This document shows, one piece after another, positions 53,953 to 63,977 of a stretch of 64,000 nt of DNA. Numbering within the stretch: the stretch's first letter is position 1; each line of letters opens with the position of its first letter. Where the stretch lies: the NCBI GenBank assembly GCA_016932015.1, contig JAFGDQ010000043.1:39454-103453 (forward strand), given 5' to 3'. The stretch comes from Spirochaetota bacterium (lineage in GTDB: Bacteria > Spirochaetota > UBA4802 > JAFGDQ01). Made by a program: the position numbers and the translations under genes. The notes under the pieces were generated by a model. The model saw nothing but the letters and a program-made list of their open reading frames with translations. It did no database searches and was not told where the DNA came from.

Positions 53953-54349
53953 CGCATTTCTTTGTAATAATTAAAATCCTGTCTTATTTTATATAAGAAT
54001 GATTTTATTGAATCCATACTTAAATATTCTTAATAATTTTATCAGATACTGTAAAAATTTCCCATATCTAATTATTATAATCAAAATTACTCTTATTGTC
54101 AATTAATTATGAAGCACTTATAATATGCTGTAATTAAAAGCTGCTTTAATAAATCAGTAAAATCTATGAATTCAAATTTCTCAATTCCGGCTGTAATATG
54201 TCCGGCATTCAGTCCTGTTTTGTGTTACTACAATCTATAATAAAACAGATTATAAAGTAAAAATTACAGTATTATATCTTTTTTATTAATAATTTTTTTA
54301 CATAAGTCGATAAATTAAATGAGACATAAAATATCACAGGAATAAAGCT

Positions 54350-54571
54350 ATGAAAAATACTAAAGAAAAAACAAATTTTAAATCATTATTAACAAAATAC
54401 TTAAATATTAAAGGCCTTGATATAGTAGTATTTCTTAATGACGGGAAAGAGGTAGAGCTTCAAAAAAACCGTAAACTAATAAAAAATGAAATAGTTTATT
54501 CTGATAAAAATAATAACGAAATAAGAATTAAAATTTCTCAAATAAAATCAATAGATCTTTACGCTGCCTGA
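54350..54571 (+). CDS. Hypothetical small protein
   Basis: 73-residue lysine/asparagine-rich protein, beta-rich by appearance (IVVFLNDGKEVELQKN, EIRIKISQIKSIDLYAA). AGGA lies 10 bases before the ATG. No family recognised; the end resembles small Sm-like or PilZ-adjacent strands, but this is not assignable. It is separated by 212 bases and a perfect hairpin from gspC. Confidence 0.5.
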   Translation: MKNTKEKTNFKSLLTKYLNIKGLDIVVFLNDGKEVELQKNRKLIKNEIVYSDKNNNEIRIKISQIKSIDLYAA

Positions 54572-54696
54572 TTCCGCTATAAATATTTAATAAAATTCCC
54601 CGGCATATGTCTTTATAAAATTTTCATACATGAAATATACCTTTCGATTAAATAATTAGTAATTGACAATATCTAAAAATGAGAAAATCTGTTGAT

Positions 54697-54736
54697 TATT
54701 TTTAATGAAATAATATTTATTATTTCATTAAAAATA
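54697..54736. repeat. Perfect 18-bp inverted repeat upstream of gspC
   Basis: TATTTTTAATGAAATAAT, four-base loop ATTT, then ATTATTTCATTAAAAATA: arms match at all 18 positions. It lies 47 bases before the gspC start and after a TTGACA (54663-54668) without an obvious -10. It may be an operator, an attenuator-like hairpin or a small repeat. Confidence 0.6.
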
Positions 54737-54783
54737 CTAAAATTACTGGAAATTTACACTCATTTCCCGGGTATATTATTGTA

Positions 54784-55644
54784 ATGCAAAACCTGAAATT
54801 CCATATAATAAATACTGCCGCTGTTGTACTTTTTTCCTATATACTGGCATTTACAATCAGTCAGTTTATAAGGTTAAATATTACTCCTGCATACACCGAT
54901 TCCATAGACAAACGTCAAAGGCCGTCAGGCAAATCAAAAGAAAAAACATTCGAAGATTATAAAGCAATACTTGATGCTACTTTTTTCAAAGTACCGGGAG
55001 AAACCGTTACCTCCGAAGACAGTGAAACACCGGTGGTATATACTATGGAAAATTCAAATAACCTTATTTTACTTGGAACAATTACCGGACCGTCAAGCAT
55101 AGCACGTGCTTTGATAAAGAAAAAAGGCGAAAAAGATTCACAGGTTTTCAAATTATGGAGTGATGTTTACGGCTTTAAACTTGTTCGAATAGATAACTCA
55201 AAGATATATTTAAAACAAAATGAAAATATTGAAATCATCGATATGTATACCCAGAAAGAGGATAATCAGTCTTCAAACAGAATAACGAATACAAAACCGG
55301 ATTCAGATTCAGGCCCGCCTAAAAGTCAGACTATCAGCAGATCCGAGATTCAGCAGAAAGTACTTAATAACCTGGATAATGCGCTTAAAGGCTTAAGAGC
55401 CGGACCTTACAGAGTAAACGGTAAAGTTGAAGGTTATAAACTATTTCGAGTAAGTCCAAGCAATATACTGTACAGGCTTGGAGCCAGGAGTGGTGATATA
55501 GCAAGAAGAATTAACGGCCATGCTATTGACAGCACTGAGAAGCTGATGGGCCTGTGGCAGTCTATTCAGGGTGAATCAAAAATTTCCATTGATCTTGAAC
55601 GGGGTGGAAAAATTGAAACTTTTGAAATTAATTTAACTGATTAA
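54784..55644 (+). CDS. gspC: Type II secretion system protein GspC
   Basis: 286-residue inner-membrane clamp protein linking the secretin to the platform. One N-terminal TM (VVLFSYILAFTISQFI), HR domain (about 95-160: NNLILLGTITGPSSIARALIKKKGEKDSQVFKLWSDVYGFKLVRIDNSKIYL) and C-terminal PDZ (about 215-286: YKLFRVSPSNILYRLGARSGDIARRINGHAI). It is the first gene of the gsp operon, with gspD 15 bases downstream. The ATG has no strong ribosome site. Confidence 0.9.
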   Translation: MQNLKFHIINTAAVVLFSYILAFTISQFIRLNITPAYTDSIDKRQRPSGKSKEKTFEDYKAILDATFFKVPGETVTSEDSETPVVYTMENSNNLILLGTITGPSSIARALIKKKGEKDSQVFKLWSDVYGFKLVRIDNSKIYLKQNENIEIIDMYTQKEDNQSSNRITNTKPDSDSGPPKSQTISRSEIQQKVLNNLDNALKGLRAGPYRVNGKVEGYKLFRVSPSNILYRLGARSGDIARRINGHAIDSTEKLMGLWQSIQGESKISIDLERGGKIETFEINLTD

Positions 55645-55659
55645 TACAAGGAAATATAA

Positions 55660-57438
55660 ATGAAAGCTGACAAGAGATTTCGAAAAAGCAGGATTCCCGG
55701 TATTTTAATGCTGATTTTATGTACTGCTTTTTTTCGTGCGGATACGATTATAAATAATATATCCCTTAAAACTTCCGGTAACTCAATACTGTTTGCGAAA
55801 ACAAAATATTTTACTCTAAACTTCAAGGATGCGGATATAACCGAATTCCTTAATGTAATGAGCCAGTTAATAGGCAAAAACATTATAGTTGATGATAAAG
55901 TCAGAGGAAAAATCACAATCAGTTCAGTGAAGAAATTCCCTGTTTCCGAGGCATATGAAATTTTAAAATCAATACTTGAAGTTAAGGGACTGGCTGTAAT
56001 AGAGACTCCATCATTAATTAAAATAATCCCTGTAAAAGAAGCCATTAAGAAAAATGCTGAAATAATAATAGACGGGGAAAAACAGGAAATGAAGCTAGGC
56101 GAAGAGAAAACTCAGACCTATCTTCTAACTATTGAAAATACTGACGCAAATGATATTGCTTCCGCCCTTAAATCTTTAAAATCCAGCCAGGTTGATGTTG
56201 TTCTTGTACGTACACAAAACATGATCATATTAAGCGGCATATCATCGGAAATAAACGGCCTTGTTAAAATTGCGAAGGAGCTCGACAAAAAACCTGAGGA
56301 AGAAGAAGAGGAAAAAATAGTAAAAGGTAATATACACATAGTTCATCTTGAGAATGCTGATGCGGAACAGCTTGCCGGGGTTCTTGCAAGAATTCCTTTT
56401 TCGGAAAACGCGAAGATTGACACTTCACCTCAAACACCAAAACCTGCAGCAAGAACATCAGCTAAGGCCAGAAGAACAACAGGAACTCAGCAGGTAGCAA
56501 CTCCCAAAAAAGATACAACAAAACTGTCTATAATTGCCAATAAAGAAACTAATTCACTGATCATTACAGCAACTCCTGAAGAATTCAGGGAAATAAGGCG
56601 TGTTATTAAAGAACTGGATACAGTCAGAGAACAGGTACTGATAGAAGCCTTGATTGTTGAAATTTCGGCTGATAAGTCATGGGGCCTCGGCATTGACTGG
56701 ATGCTTGGAGCCGAAGCCGGAGGAGATATGATTGGCGGATCATCCATAATGGGAGTACCTCCGAATTACACAAGCACGACAGGGGTTCCTGACGGGAAAA
56801 AACTTGCATTACCGCTTGCACAGGGATTTCAGCTGGGTTTCCTGAGTGGTGAAAGCGCTCTGGGGTTTGCGCTGTTAAGTCTTTCTGAGACAGACCAGAA
56901 TTTTAATGTACTGTCCACACCTCAAATTCTTACCATTGATAATCATGAAGCTGAACTGAATATTGGAGAGGAAATTCCTGTTACCTCAAATACAAGAATT
57001 ACAGACACTGGAACACAGTATGATTCCTATGAATATAAATCAGTCGGCATAAAGTTAAAGCTTACACCGCATATTACACAGAACAGCAGAATAACACTCG
57101 ATCTGTATCAGGAAGCCAACGATGTTCTTTCAAGCGGAAGCACTACAACATTGCCAACCCTTACCAAGAGAGACATACAGACTAAAGTTACAATTACTGA
57201 CGGTAAAACAATAGTAATCGGCGGACTCATTAAAAACAATAAAAGCGAAGTTGTTGTAAAGGTTCCGTTTCTCGGGGATATTCCGATTTTAGGCTGGCTT
57301 TTTAAAAGAAAAGATGTTTCATATAAAAAGACAAATCTGCTTGTATTCATAACACCGCATATTGTCACCCAACAGGATAGAATAGACGCTATAACTGAAC
57401 AGAAAAGGGAAGAACAAAAAAGACTGAGAATAAAATAA
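55660..57438 (+). CDS. gspD: Type II secretion system secretin GspD
   Basis: 592-residue outer-membrane secretin. Signal-like N-terminus, N0 domain (KYFTLNFKDADITEFLNVMSQLIGKNIIVDDKVRGKITI), N1-N3 domains (about 155-330, with a low-complexity PKPAARTSAKARRTTG loop in N3) and the secretin C-domain (about 340-570, VLIEALIVEISADKSWGLGIDW, LSTPQILTIDNHEAEL, VGIKLKLTPHI, VPFLGDIPILGWLFK, LLVFITPHIV). It is slightly shorter than enteric GspD and ends soon after the barrel, so it carries no obvious pilotin-binding S domain. Confidence 0.95.
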   Translation: MKADKRFRKSRIPGILMLILCTAFFRADTIINNISLKTSGNSILFAKTKYFTLNFKDADITEFLNVMSQLIGKNIIVDDKVRGKITISSVKKFPVSEAYEILKSILEVKGLAVIETPSLIKIIPVKEAIKKNAEIIIDGEKQEMKLGEEKTQTYLLTIENTDANDIASALKSLKSSQVDVVLVRTQNMIILSGISSEINGLVKIAKELDKKPEEEEEEKIVKGNIHIVHLENADAEQLAGVLARIPFSENAKIDTSPQTPKPAARTSAKARRTTGTQQVATPKKDTTKLSIIANKETNSLIITATPEEFREIRRVIKELDTVREQVLIEALIVEISADKSWGLGIDWMLGAEAGGDMIGGSSIMGVPPNYTSTTGVPDGKKLALPLAQGFQLGFLSGESALGFALLSLSETDQNFNVLSTPQILTIDNHEAELNIGEEIPVTSNTRITDTGTQYDSYEYKSVGIKLKLTPHITQNSRITLDLYQEANDVLSSGSTTTLPTLTKRDIQTKVTITDGKTIVIGGLIKNNKSEVVVKVPFLGDIPILGWLFKRKDVSYKKTNLLVFITPHIVTQQDRIDAITEQKREEQKRLRIK

Positions 57439-57457
57439 CAGTTTTTGATACCAAACT

Positions 57458-59164
57458 ATGTCCAACAGAAAAACAACTCAATCATTCGGTCAAATCCTTA
57501 TTGATAAGAATCTGCTGAAAGCAGAAGAGCTTCAGGAAGCTTTTCTGGCGCAGAAAGATGCTTCAGTAAGTCAGCTTGGCCAGTTTCTTTTAAAGAAAGG
57601 GATAGTAAAAAATGAAGATATTCTTTCGGCACTTGCCGAATATTTTGGAATACCATATCAGAAAAAAATAGATTTTCATGATCCGGATAATACTTTCGCC
57701 GGTATCGCACTGCATTTTTTAAAAAAGAATAAAATCGTCCCTTTTAAAAAGAATAAAGATATTATATATGTTGCAGTTGCAGATCCTTTAAATATACGCC
57801 CTTTTGATGATTTGAAAATGATTTTCCCGGATCATACCTTTGAAGTTGTTCTGACTTCCGAAGAAGAAATTTCAAAAATTATCAGAACGCACTTTGATTC
57901 TCTGAAAGCAGATACAAGCGAAGATGCTATGGAGGATCTGGAATATGAAGATATAGAAATTCTCTCCTCACAGATTGCGGAAACCGAAGATATTCTTGAT
58001 ATGGCCAATGAAGCGCCTATCATCAGACTTGTCAATACAATATTAACAGAAGCTGTCAACGACAGGGCAAGTGATATTCATATTGAACCCTATGAAAAAG
58101 ATCTTATTGTAAGATACAGAATTGACGGAATACTTTACCAGACTCTTACTCCTTCCAAAAAATTTCACGGAGCAATTGTATCCCGTATCAAAATAATGGC
58201 AAATCTGAACATTGCCGAGAACAGGCTTCCTCAGGACGGCCGTATTCAGATTAAAATAGGCGGCAAGGATATTGATATTCGTGTTTCTATTTTTCCAACT
58301 TATTACGGGGAAAGGGTTGTTCTCAGACTTCTTAACAAAACAGACATGAAATTTGATCTTGAGAGTATCGGATTTTCACAGTCAACTCTCAAGCTGTTCG
58401 ATTCTCAAATAAAGAAAACACACGGAATCATTCTGGTTACCGGGCCTACTGGCAGCGGTAAAACCACTACCCTGTACAGCGTTCTTACTAAGATCAATAC
58501 AACAGATGTAAACACGCTTACAGTTGAAGATCCTATTGAATACCAGCTGCCGGGTGTCGGGCAGATGCAGGTTAAACCCAAAATTGATCTTACTTTTGCC
58601 AACGGGCTTCGTTCTATTCTTCGTCAGGACCCTGACATTGTAATGATCGGAGAAATCCGCGACCTTGAAACTGCAGAAATAGCTGTTCAGGCAGCATTGA
58701 CAGGACACCGTGTTTTTTCCACAATTCATACAAATGATGCAGCAAGTTCAATTACACGGCTTATTGACATGGGAATAGAACCATTTCTAATCGCATCCGC
58801 GTTTAATGCTTTTCTGGCACAAAGGCTGGTAAGAACAATCTGCCCTGATTGCAGAACTTCAATCAGACCTACACAAAAAATGCTGAAGGAACTTGGAATT
58901 AAACAGACTGAGATTAAAGGAAATAAACTCGCGTACGGGAAAGGATGTGAAAAATGCCTTAATACAGGTTATTTAGGCAGAATGGGAATTTATGAACTTC
59001 TTCCTATTGACAAGAACATCAGACAAATGATCATGGATCAGGCTGACGCGAACCTTATTAAGGAAACTGCAATTAAAAACGGTATGCTTACCCTTCGCCA
59101 GGATGGAATTCAGAAAGCAATTGCCGGCCTGACTACTATTGAAGAGGTATTGAGAGTAAGTTAA
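57458..59164 (+). CDS. gspE: Type II secretion ATPase GspE
   Basis: 568-residue cytoplasmic motor. N-terminal MshEN/T2SSE_N domain (about 9-67 and onward: SFGQILIDKNLLKAEELQEAF...LSALAEYFGIPY), then the ATPase with Walker A GPTGSGKTTT, Asp box VEDPIEY, Walker B RQDPDIVMIGEIRD and His box. A tetracysteine zinc motif (CPDCRTS...CEKCLNTGY) is present. This supports a full PulE-type ATPase. gspF follows after 1 base. Confidence 0.96.
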   Translation: MSNRKTTQSFGQILIDKNLLKAEELQEAFLAQKDASVSQLGQFLLKKGIVKNEDILSALAEYFGIPYQKKIDFHDPDNTFAGIALHFLKKNKIVPFKKNKDIIYVAVADPLNIRPFDDLKMIFPDHTFEVVLTSEEEISKIIRTHFDSLKADTSEDAMEDLEYEDIEILSSQIAETEDILDMANEAPIIRLVNTILTEAVNDRASDIHIEPYEKDLIVRYRIDGILYQTLTPSKKFHGAIVSRIKIMANLNIAENRLPQDGRIQIKIGGKDIDIRVSIFPTYYGERVVLRLLNKTDMKFDLESIGFSQSTLKLFDSQIKKTHGIILVTGPTGSGKTTTLYSVLTKINTTDVNTLTVEDPIEYQLPGVGQMQVKPKIDLTFANGLRSILRQDPDIVMIGEIRDLETAEIAVQAALTGHRVFSTIHTNDAASSITRLIDMGIEPFLIASAFNAFLAQRLVRTICPDCRTSIRPTQKMLKELGIKQTEIKGNKLAYGKGCEKCLNTGYLGRMGIYELLPIDKNIRQMIMDQADANLIKETAIKNGMLTLRQDGIQKAIAGLTTIEEVLRVS

Positions 59165-59165
59165 T

Positions 59166-60419
59166 ATGATTTATGAATACCAGGCTCTGAACAGGCAGGG
59201 AGAAAAAATATCCGACCTTATTGACGCACCTTCCGAATTATCAGCTAAACAAAAACTGAAAGCAAAAGGACTATACCCTGTAAAAATATCCAGACACGAT
59301 GTAATTAAAAAAGACACATCATCAGGCAGCGGCGGAAAATTCCATGAATTTTATAACAAAGTTACCAATTACTTTTCACTGAAATTGAGTACAAAACAGA
59401 TAGGTGTTTTTTCAAGACAGCTTTCAACACTGCTCCATGCAGGCATGCCTCTACTTGTAGCAATTACAGACATTATTGATCAGATTGAAAATAAAAACTT
59501 TAAGCGCATAGTTGTAGATATTAAGGAAAAACTTGAAGAAGGTACCTCATTATCAAATGCACTTGCAAGACACAGCATTATTTTTTCTGATATGTATATA
59601 AATATGGTCAGGGTTGGAGAAAACCTGGGATCTCTTGACCATGTAATTGAAAGGCTTGCGGATATTGAAGAAAAGAAAAATCTGCTGAAAGGAAAAATTC
59701 AGTCGGCATTATTTTATCCCGCGTTTCTTTGTCTGTTTTCCTTTGGAGTAATACTCTTTCTTATGGTCAGTGCTGTTCCTGCGCTTGAAAGAATTTTCGT
59801 TGAAATGGGAAAAGAGCTTCCCCTTCCCACCAGGATAATTCTGGGAGTCAGTAATATCCTTACAAGTTTATATTTTGTAATTCCTTTTATCCTTGCAGTT
59901 GTTCTGGCCGTTTATCTTATACTCAGGTATAAAAAAACTCCTGAAGGAAAAATGAAATTTGACGAAATCAAGCTGAAAATGCCGTTATTCAGCAATCTTT
60001 ACAAGAAACAGATTGTATTTAATTTTACACAAAACCTTGGTGTTCTATTAAATAACAGGGTTGATATCCTGAAATCATTTGAAATTGTGAAGAAACTCGT
60101 AAAAAATACTATTATCGAAAATCAGATTGAAGAAGTCGCAAAAAAAGTCAGAGAAGGAGCTTCAGTTGCCAACTCGCTATCAAAATCAAACTTTCTGCCG
60201 AAACTTGTGCTAGGTATGATTAATGCAGGCGAATCAAGCGATCAGCTTGATACAATGCTGATTAGAATCGGTAATGTTTATGAGACAGAGCTTGATATGA
60301 CATTATCCGGCTTAACGAGTTTAATTCAGCCTGTTATAATGTTGTTTTTAGGAGCAGTGCTTGCATTAATAATTATTTCAGTACTGATGCCAATATTCGA
60401 AATGAACCTGATGGTATGA
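59166..60419 (+). CDS. gspF: Type II secretion inner-membrane platform protein GspF
   Basis: 417 residues with two T2SSF repeats: KQIGVFSRQLSTLLHAGMPLLVAI (about 75-200) and FNFTQNLGVLLNNRVDILKSFEIV (about 280-400). Transmembrane helices sit at about 185-205, 233-257 and 390-410. It anchors the ATPase and organises pseudopilus assembly. It starts one base after gspE. The next gene, gspG, begins 62 bases later with its own AAGGAG site. Confidence 0.95.
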   Translation: MIYEYQALNRQGEKISDLIDAPSELSAKQKLKAKGLYPVKISRHDVIKKDTSSGSGGKFHEFYNKVTNYFSLKLSTKQIGVFSRQLSTLLHAGMPLLVAITDIIDQIENKNFKRIVVDIKEKLEEGTSLSNALARHSIIFSDMYINMVRVGENLGSLDHVIERLADIEEKKNLLKGKIQSALFYPAFLCLFSFGVILFLMVSAVPALERIFVEMGKELPLPTRIILGVSNILTSLYFVIPFILAVVLAVYLILRYKKTPEGKMKFDEIKLKMPLFSNLYKKQIVFNFTQNLGVLLNNRVDILKSFEIVKKLVKNTIIENQIEEVAKKVREGASVANSLSKSNFLPKLVLGMINAGESSDQLDTMLIRIGNVYETELDMTLSGLTSLIQPVIMLFLGAVLALIIISVLMPIFEMNLMV

Positions 60420-60481
60420 TCTGTTTTTATTATAAAGCCGATCTTTAAATATTTACTTACTACATTGAAAAGGAGATTAAA

Positions 60482-60964
60482 ATGAACAGATTCTTTAAAA
60501 TTATTATCAATAGAATAACAGCACTAATTCATGAGCTCAGGTCAAAAGCAGGTATAACACTTATAGAAATAATGATCGCAATCACTATCATTGCGATTAT
60601 TGGTATAGTTGTATATCCTATGATAATGGACTTGCCTCAAAAAGCACGTATACAGGCAGCTAAGCAGCAAATGCTGAGCTTCGGACTTGCTCTTGACAGA
60701 TATTCATTGGATAACGGCTTTTATCCGACTACTGAGCAGGGCTTGCAGGCGCTGGTTCAAAAACCCGATTCAGAACCCAGCCCGATGAACTACAATGAAG
60801 GCGGTTACATGAAAAGTAAAAATGTCCCGAAAGATCCATGGGGCAGAGAGTATATTTATGTCTCCCCCGGAGAGAATGGAAATGACTATGAAATTATGAG
60901 CTTCGGAGCAGACGGGCAGGAAGGCGGCGAAGGAAAGAATGCTGATATTAAAAGCTGGGAATGA
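60482..60964 (+). CDS. gspG: Type II secretion major pseudopilin GspG
   Basis: 160 residues. A prepilin leader of 24 residues ends SKAG; the mature part begins ITLIEIMIAITIIAIIGIVV with the required Glu at +5. The C-terminal half has the GspG signature LDRYSLDNGFYPTTEQGLQALVQKP and DPWGREYIYVSPG, and the calcium-site region FGADGQEGGEG. The +1 residue is Ile instead of the usual Phe/Met. The long charged leader (MNRFFKIIINRITALIHELRSKAG) is unusual. Confidence 0.94.
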   Translation: MNRFFKIIINRITALIHELRSKAGITLIEIMIAITIIAIIGIVVYPMIMDLPQKARIQAAKQQMLSFGLALDRYSLDNGFYPTTEQGLQALVQKPDSEPSPMNYNEGGYMKSKNVPKDPWGREYIYVSPGENGNDYEIMSFGADGQEGGEGKNADIKSWE

Positions 60965-61530
60965 TTCAATTGAGAGGAAACCAGGGATTTACGCTTGTAG
61001 AATTATTAATTGTAATAGTAATAATTTCTATCATGTCTCTTGTAGTTGTTCCCCGTATATCAGACATCTTTGATAATAAAAGAAGCAGCTTTGTTATTCT
61101 TACAGCAATGATTGCGAAAACCTTTGACGATTCATTTATCAATGAACGTCAGAATTTTCTGCTGATACATTTATATGACTCTTTGGAAAGTACCGATCTT
61201 GAAGATGAAGTATTTTCCAGGGATAACGGTATTTCCATAGTTATCAGAAATGAAGACGGGAAATTCAGAGACAATCCCAATAAAATGCTCCAGTATAAAA
61301 AATTTTCCGATTCATTTAGAATTGAAGAAGTCGTTCTTTCCACAGGAGAACAAATCACCGCAGGAAATGTACTGATCCCTTTTTATCCTTCAGGATATTC
61401 CGACAATGTTATACTGCACATCCTTGTTAATGATGATGAAAGATGGTCAGTCAGAATATACAAGATGAGAAAAGAACCTGAGATATTCCCTGAATATATT
61501 TCTTTTTCCGGTTCAGAAAATGGCTTATAA
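60961..61530 (+). CDS. gspH: Type II secretion minor pseudopilin GspH
   Basis: 189 residues. The prepilin leader MIQLRGNQG is followed by FTLVELLIVIVIISIMSLVVVPRI with Glu at +5, then a beta-rich domain. The start overlaps the gspG stop (ATGA). Assignment to H rests on order and the N-terminal helix; the globular part is divergent. Prepilin peptidase GspO is not encoded in the window. Confidence 0.82.
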   Translation: MIQLRGNQGFTLVELLIVIVIISIMSLVVVPRISDIFDNKRSSFVILTAMIAKTFDDSFINERQNFLLIHLYDSLESTDLEDEVFSRDNGISIVIRNEDGKFRDNPNKMLQYKKFSDSFRIEEVVLSTGEQITAGNVLIPFYPSGYSDNVILHILVNDDERWSVRIYKMRKEPEIFPEYISFSGSENGL

Positions 61531-61942
61531 AAATCATTCGAATAAAATGAATGACAAATTTCTTAACGCGTTGCCCGGACAAGGTTTCGCATTAATTGAA
61601 ATACTTATCGCTTTAACGATTCTTTCAATTTCACTTGTAAGTATTATTTCAGGTGTTTCATCCGGTATTCTTGCAATTTCAGGAAATAAAAACCTGACAA
61701 GAGCAATGATCATAGCAAGAAGCAAACTGCATGAATTTGAAATGGTCAACATGAGAGGGGCTGATATTTCCGAAAAGGACGTCGAAGGATATGAGGGTTT
61801 TAAATACAGCAGGGAAGTCAAACGGTTTGAACATGAACTGCTGGGTCCACTGGATGCGAACAGGGTTCTGATAACTGTTCAATGGCTGGAACGCGGACGC
61901 GAAAAAAATTATTCTGTCTCATATATTTACCCGGTACAATGA
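61520..61942 (+). CDS. gspI: Type II secretion minor pseudopilin GspI
   Basis: 140 residues. The prepilin cleavage site GQG is followed by FALIEILIALTILSISLVSII with Glu at +5. Its small globular end includes ARSKLHEFEM and QWLERGREKNYSVSYI, typical of GspI, which starts the pseudopilus tip with J and K. The ATG overlaps the end of gspH by 11 bases and the stop overlaps gspJ (ATGA). Confidence 0.87.
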   Translation: MAYKNHSNKMNDKFLNALPGQGFALIEILIALTILSISLVSIISGVSSGILAISGNKNLTRAMIIARSKLHEFEMVNMRGADISEKDVEGYEGFKYSREVKRFEHELLGPLDANRVLITVQWLERGREKNYSVSYIYPVQ

Positions 61943-62631
61943 AAATTAAGAGCTTAATCAAAAAAATTAAATACAGATTACTGCATTGTATATCTGATGA
62001 ATCAGGCTTAACCTTGTTCGAGGTTGTGGTAGCTGTTGCAGTGTCTTCCCTCATTCTTATTATGGTATACTCTTCACACAGCTCCATCACAAAATCTGTA
62101 CAGCAGTTAACCGGAGTTGCCGACTTTTATGAGAATGTTAATCTTGCTATTAACAGAATACAGACAGATGTTTCATGCGCTTACTTTTCAAGGGATAATA
62201 ACAACGTAACTTTTATAAGCGAAAGTAATTATGAACCGCCATTTAACGGGAAATTGAATTTTATAACCACTGATCATAAACTTTTTTCCATGATGGATGA
62301 TCCCGGAAAGCCATATCCTGAGAGCGACATTAAAGAAGTCGGTTATTATTTAAGGCCTGATGAGGAATATCAGGACCTGTATTTTTTAATCAGAAGAGAA
62401 GAAAATCATTACGATGAAGAGCCTGAGACAGGAGGAGAGCATGATATTCTCCTTGAAAATGTTACTGACATTAAATTTGAATTCAGACAGGGCAATACGT
62501 GGACAAATACCTGGGATTCACGTGAAACAAAAAGATTTCCGGTAATAGTCAGAACAATATTAAATCTGAAAAATTATAACAATGAAAATGAAGAATTTGA
62601 ATTCATTACCAGATTAAATATTGATAAATAA
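61939..62631 (+). CDS. gspJ: Type II secretion minor pseudopilin GspJ
   Basis: 230 residues from the ATG at 61939, which overlaps the gspI stop; the longer track ORF (61882) would run back into gspI. The prepilin site DESG is followed by LTLFEVVVAVAVSSLILIMVYSS with Glu at +5. The later part holds LYFLIRREENHYDE and DIKFEFRQGNTWTNTWDS, consistent with the GspJ globular domain. It forms the tip complex with GspI and GspK. Confidence 0.85.
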   Translation: MKIKSLIKKIKYRLLHCISDESGLTLFEVVVAVAVSSLILIMVYSSHSSITKSVQQLTGVADFYENVNLAINRIQTDVSCAYFSRDNNNVTFISESNYEPPFNGKLNFITTDHKLFSMMDDPGKPYPESDIKEVGYYLRPDEEYQDLYFLIRREENHYDEEPETGGEHDILLENVTDIKFEFRQGNTWTNTWDSRETKRFPVIVRTILNLKNYNNENEEFEFITRLNIDK

Positions 62632-62642
62632 TAAATTACCTT

Positions 62643-63851
62643 ATGTTTGATATAATAAAAAGATTTAAAAAAAATTACAGGAAAAGACAAACTTTTCTTA
62701 TAAAAAACGGGTTATTTAAGTATATCAGGAATTCTTCGGGATATGTATTAATCATTGTCCTCCTGATTATTACGCTTCTTGTTACAATGTCGACTGAATT
62801 TCTGATGGTAGCACAGACTAACATCAATTACATCAGAAAATTCAGTGAAAAATTAAAAGCTGGAATGATTGCAAAGGCAGGGATGTCTTTATCGGCCATG
62901 ATTCTGAAAGCAGACAAGATGGGGCTTACACAGTCATTTCTGGGCAAACAGGGAGTAAGCAAGAACATAGACTGCTATGAGGATGTCTGGGCAATTAATT
63001 TCCCTGAGCTTCCGCTGGAAGAAGGTACTTTAAAACTTGAAATTGAAGATGAAAATTCCAAAATAAACCTTAGCGTACTGTCTAATGAGATAGTTGAGGA
63101 AACTCCTTATTACGGTATTCTGCAGAGATTTCTTTTAAACATGGAGCTTTCCATGGATATTGCAGATACGATTAAAGACTGGGTGGATGCAGACGATGCC
63201 ACCTCGCCCTACGGCGCGGAATCGTCGGATTATTACCGGAATCTGGATGCTCCGTATAAAGCGAAAAACGCGGCCATGGACAGTATTGATGAACTATTAA
63301 TGATAAAAGATATTACACCGGCAATATTCTACGGCCTTACAAGAGCCGGATATGAACCGGAGATAAATTTTGTTGACCATAATAAAGGTGAGGTTGACCT
63401 TGACTTTGGAGTAATATCGGAAATAGCGCCCGATCAGGCGCTGGACCGGTTTAAGGATGACAAGGATTTATCGGAAGTAAATATTGCAAGAGAAAGAAGC
63501 AGAAAACTGGCCGATTATCTTAGAGTTAACGGAGAAAGATCGGACTTTACAAATGATCTTAATAAAATCAATATAAATACCGCATCATACAGGGTATTAT
63601 CAGCATTGACAGGAAATATTACCGATGATATTGTGTCTGAAATAATAAGACGAAGACTCACTCAACCGTATAAAGATGTTGAAGAGATAAAAGATCTGGT
63701 TGAAGACGAAAGCATAAGAAAAAATATTCTGACAGTTAAATCCTATTTATTTAAAATTACAGCTACAGGTACAATTAATAAAACAAGTGTCAGGATTACA
63801 GGTATTTATTACAGAGACAGGAAAAGATTTTTATACTGGAGCGAAGAATAA
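62643..63851 (+). CDS. gspK: Type II secretion tip pseudopilin GspK
   Basis: 402-residue large minor pseudopilin. The cleavage region SSG is followed by YVLIIVLLIITLLVTMSTEF without the +5 Glu, as is normal for GspK. The body has the family's LKLEIEDENSKINLSVL, DTIKDWVDADDATSPYGAES and helix-hairpin-helix region NKININTASYRVLSALTG. It caps the pseudopilus. The leader is long (about 33 residues, KRFKKNYRKRQTFLIKNG). The operon should continue with gspL/M beyond the window. Confidence 0.92.
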   Translation: MFDIIKRFKKNYRKRQTFLIKNGLFKYIRNSSGYVLIIVLLIITLLVTMSTEFLMVAQTNINYIRKFSEKLKAGMIAKAGMSLSAMILKADKMGLTQSFLGKQGVSKNIDCYEDVWAINFPELPLEEGTLKLEIEDENSKINLSVLSNEIVEETPYYGILQRFLLNMELSMDIADTIKDWVDADDATSPYGAESSDYYRNLDAPYKAKNAAMDSIDELLMIKDITPAIFYGLTRAGYEPEINFVDHNKGEVDLDFGVISEIAPDQALDRFKDDKDLSEVNIARERSRKLADYLRVNGERSDFTNDLNKININTASYRVLSALTGNITDDIVSEIIRRRLTQPYKDVEEIKDLVEDESIRKNILTVKSYLFKITATGTINKTSVRITGIYYRDRKRFLYWSEE

Positions 63852-63977
63852 TCTCGGCCTCCGGATTAAAAATAGTGCCGATTTCTGATGAATATATTTA
63901 TTTTTAAATTTTTTTAGTAACTACTCAGCTATTCAAGAGACATTTTGCTAATAAGTCAAACTATAATTGCCGATATT

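Noticed and set aside
61882-61938. N-terminal extension of gspJ in the ORF track
   Set aside because: It lies in the gspI coding region; the ATG at 61939 overlapping the gspI stop gives a normal prepilin leader.
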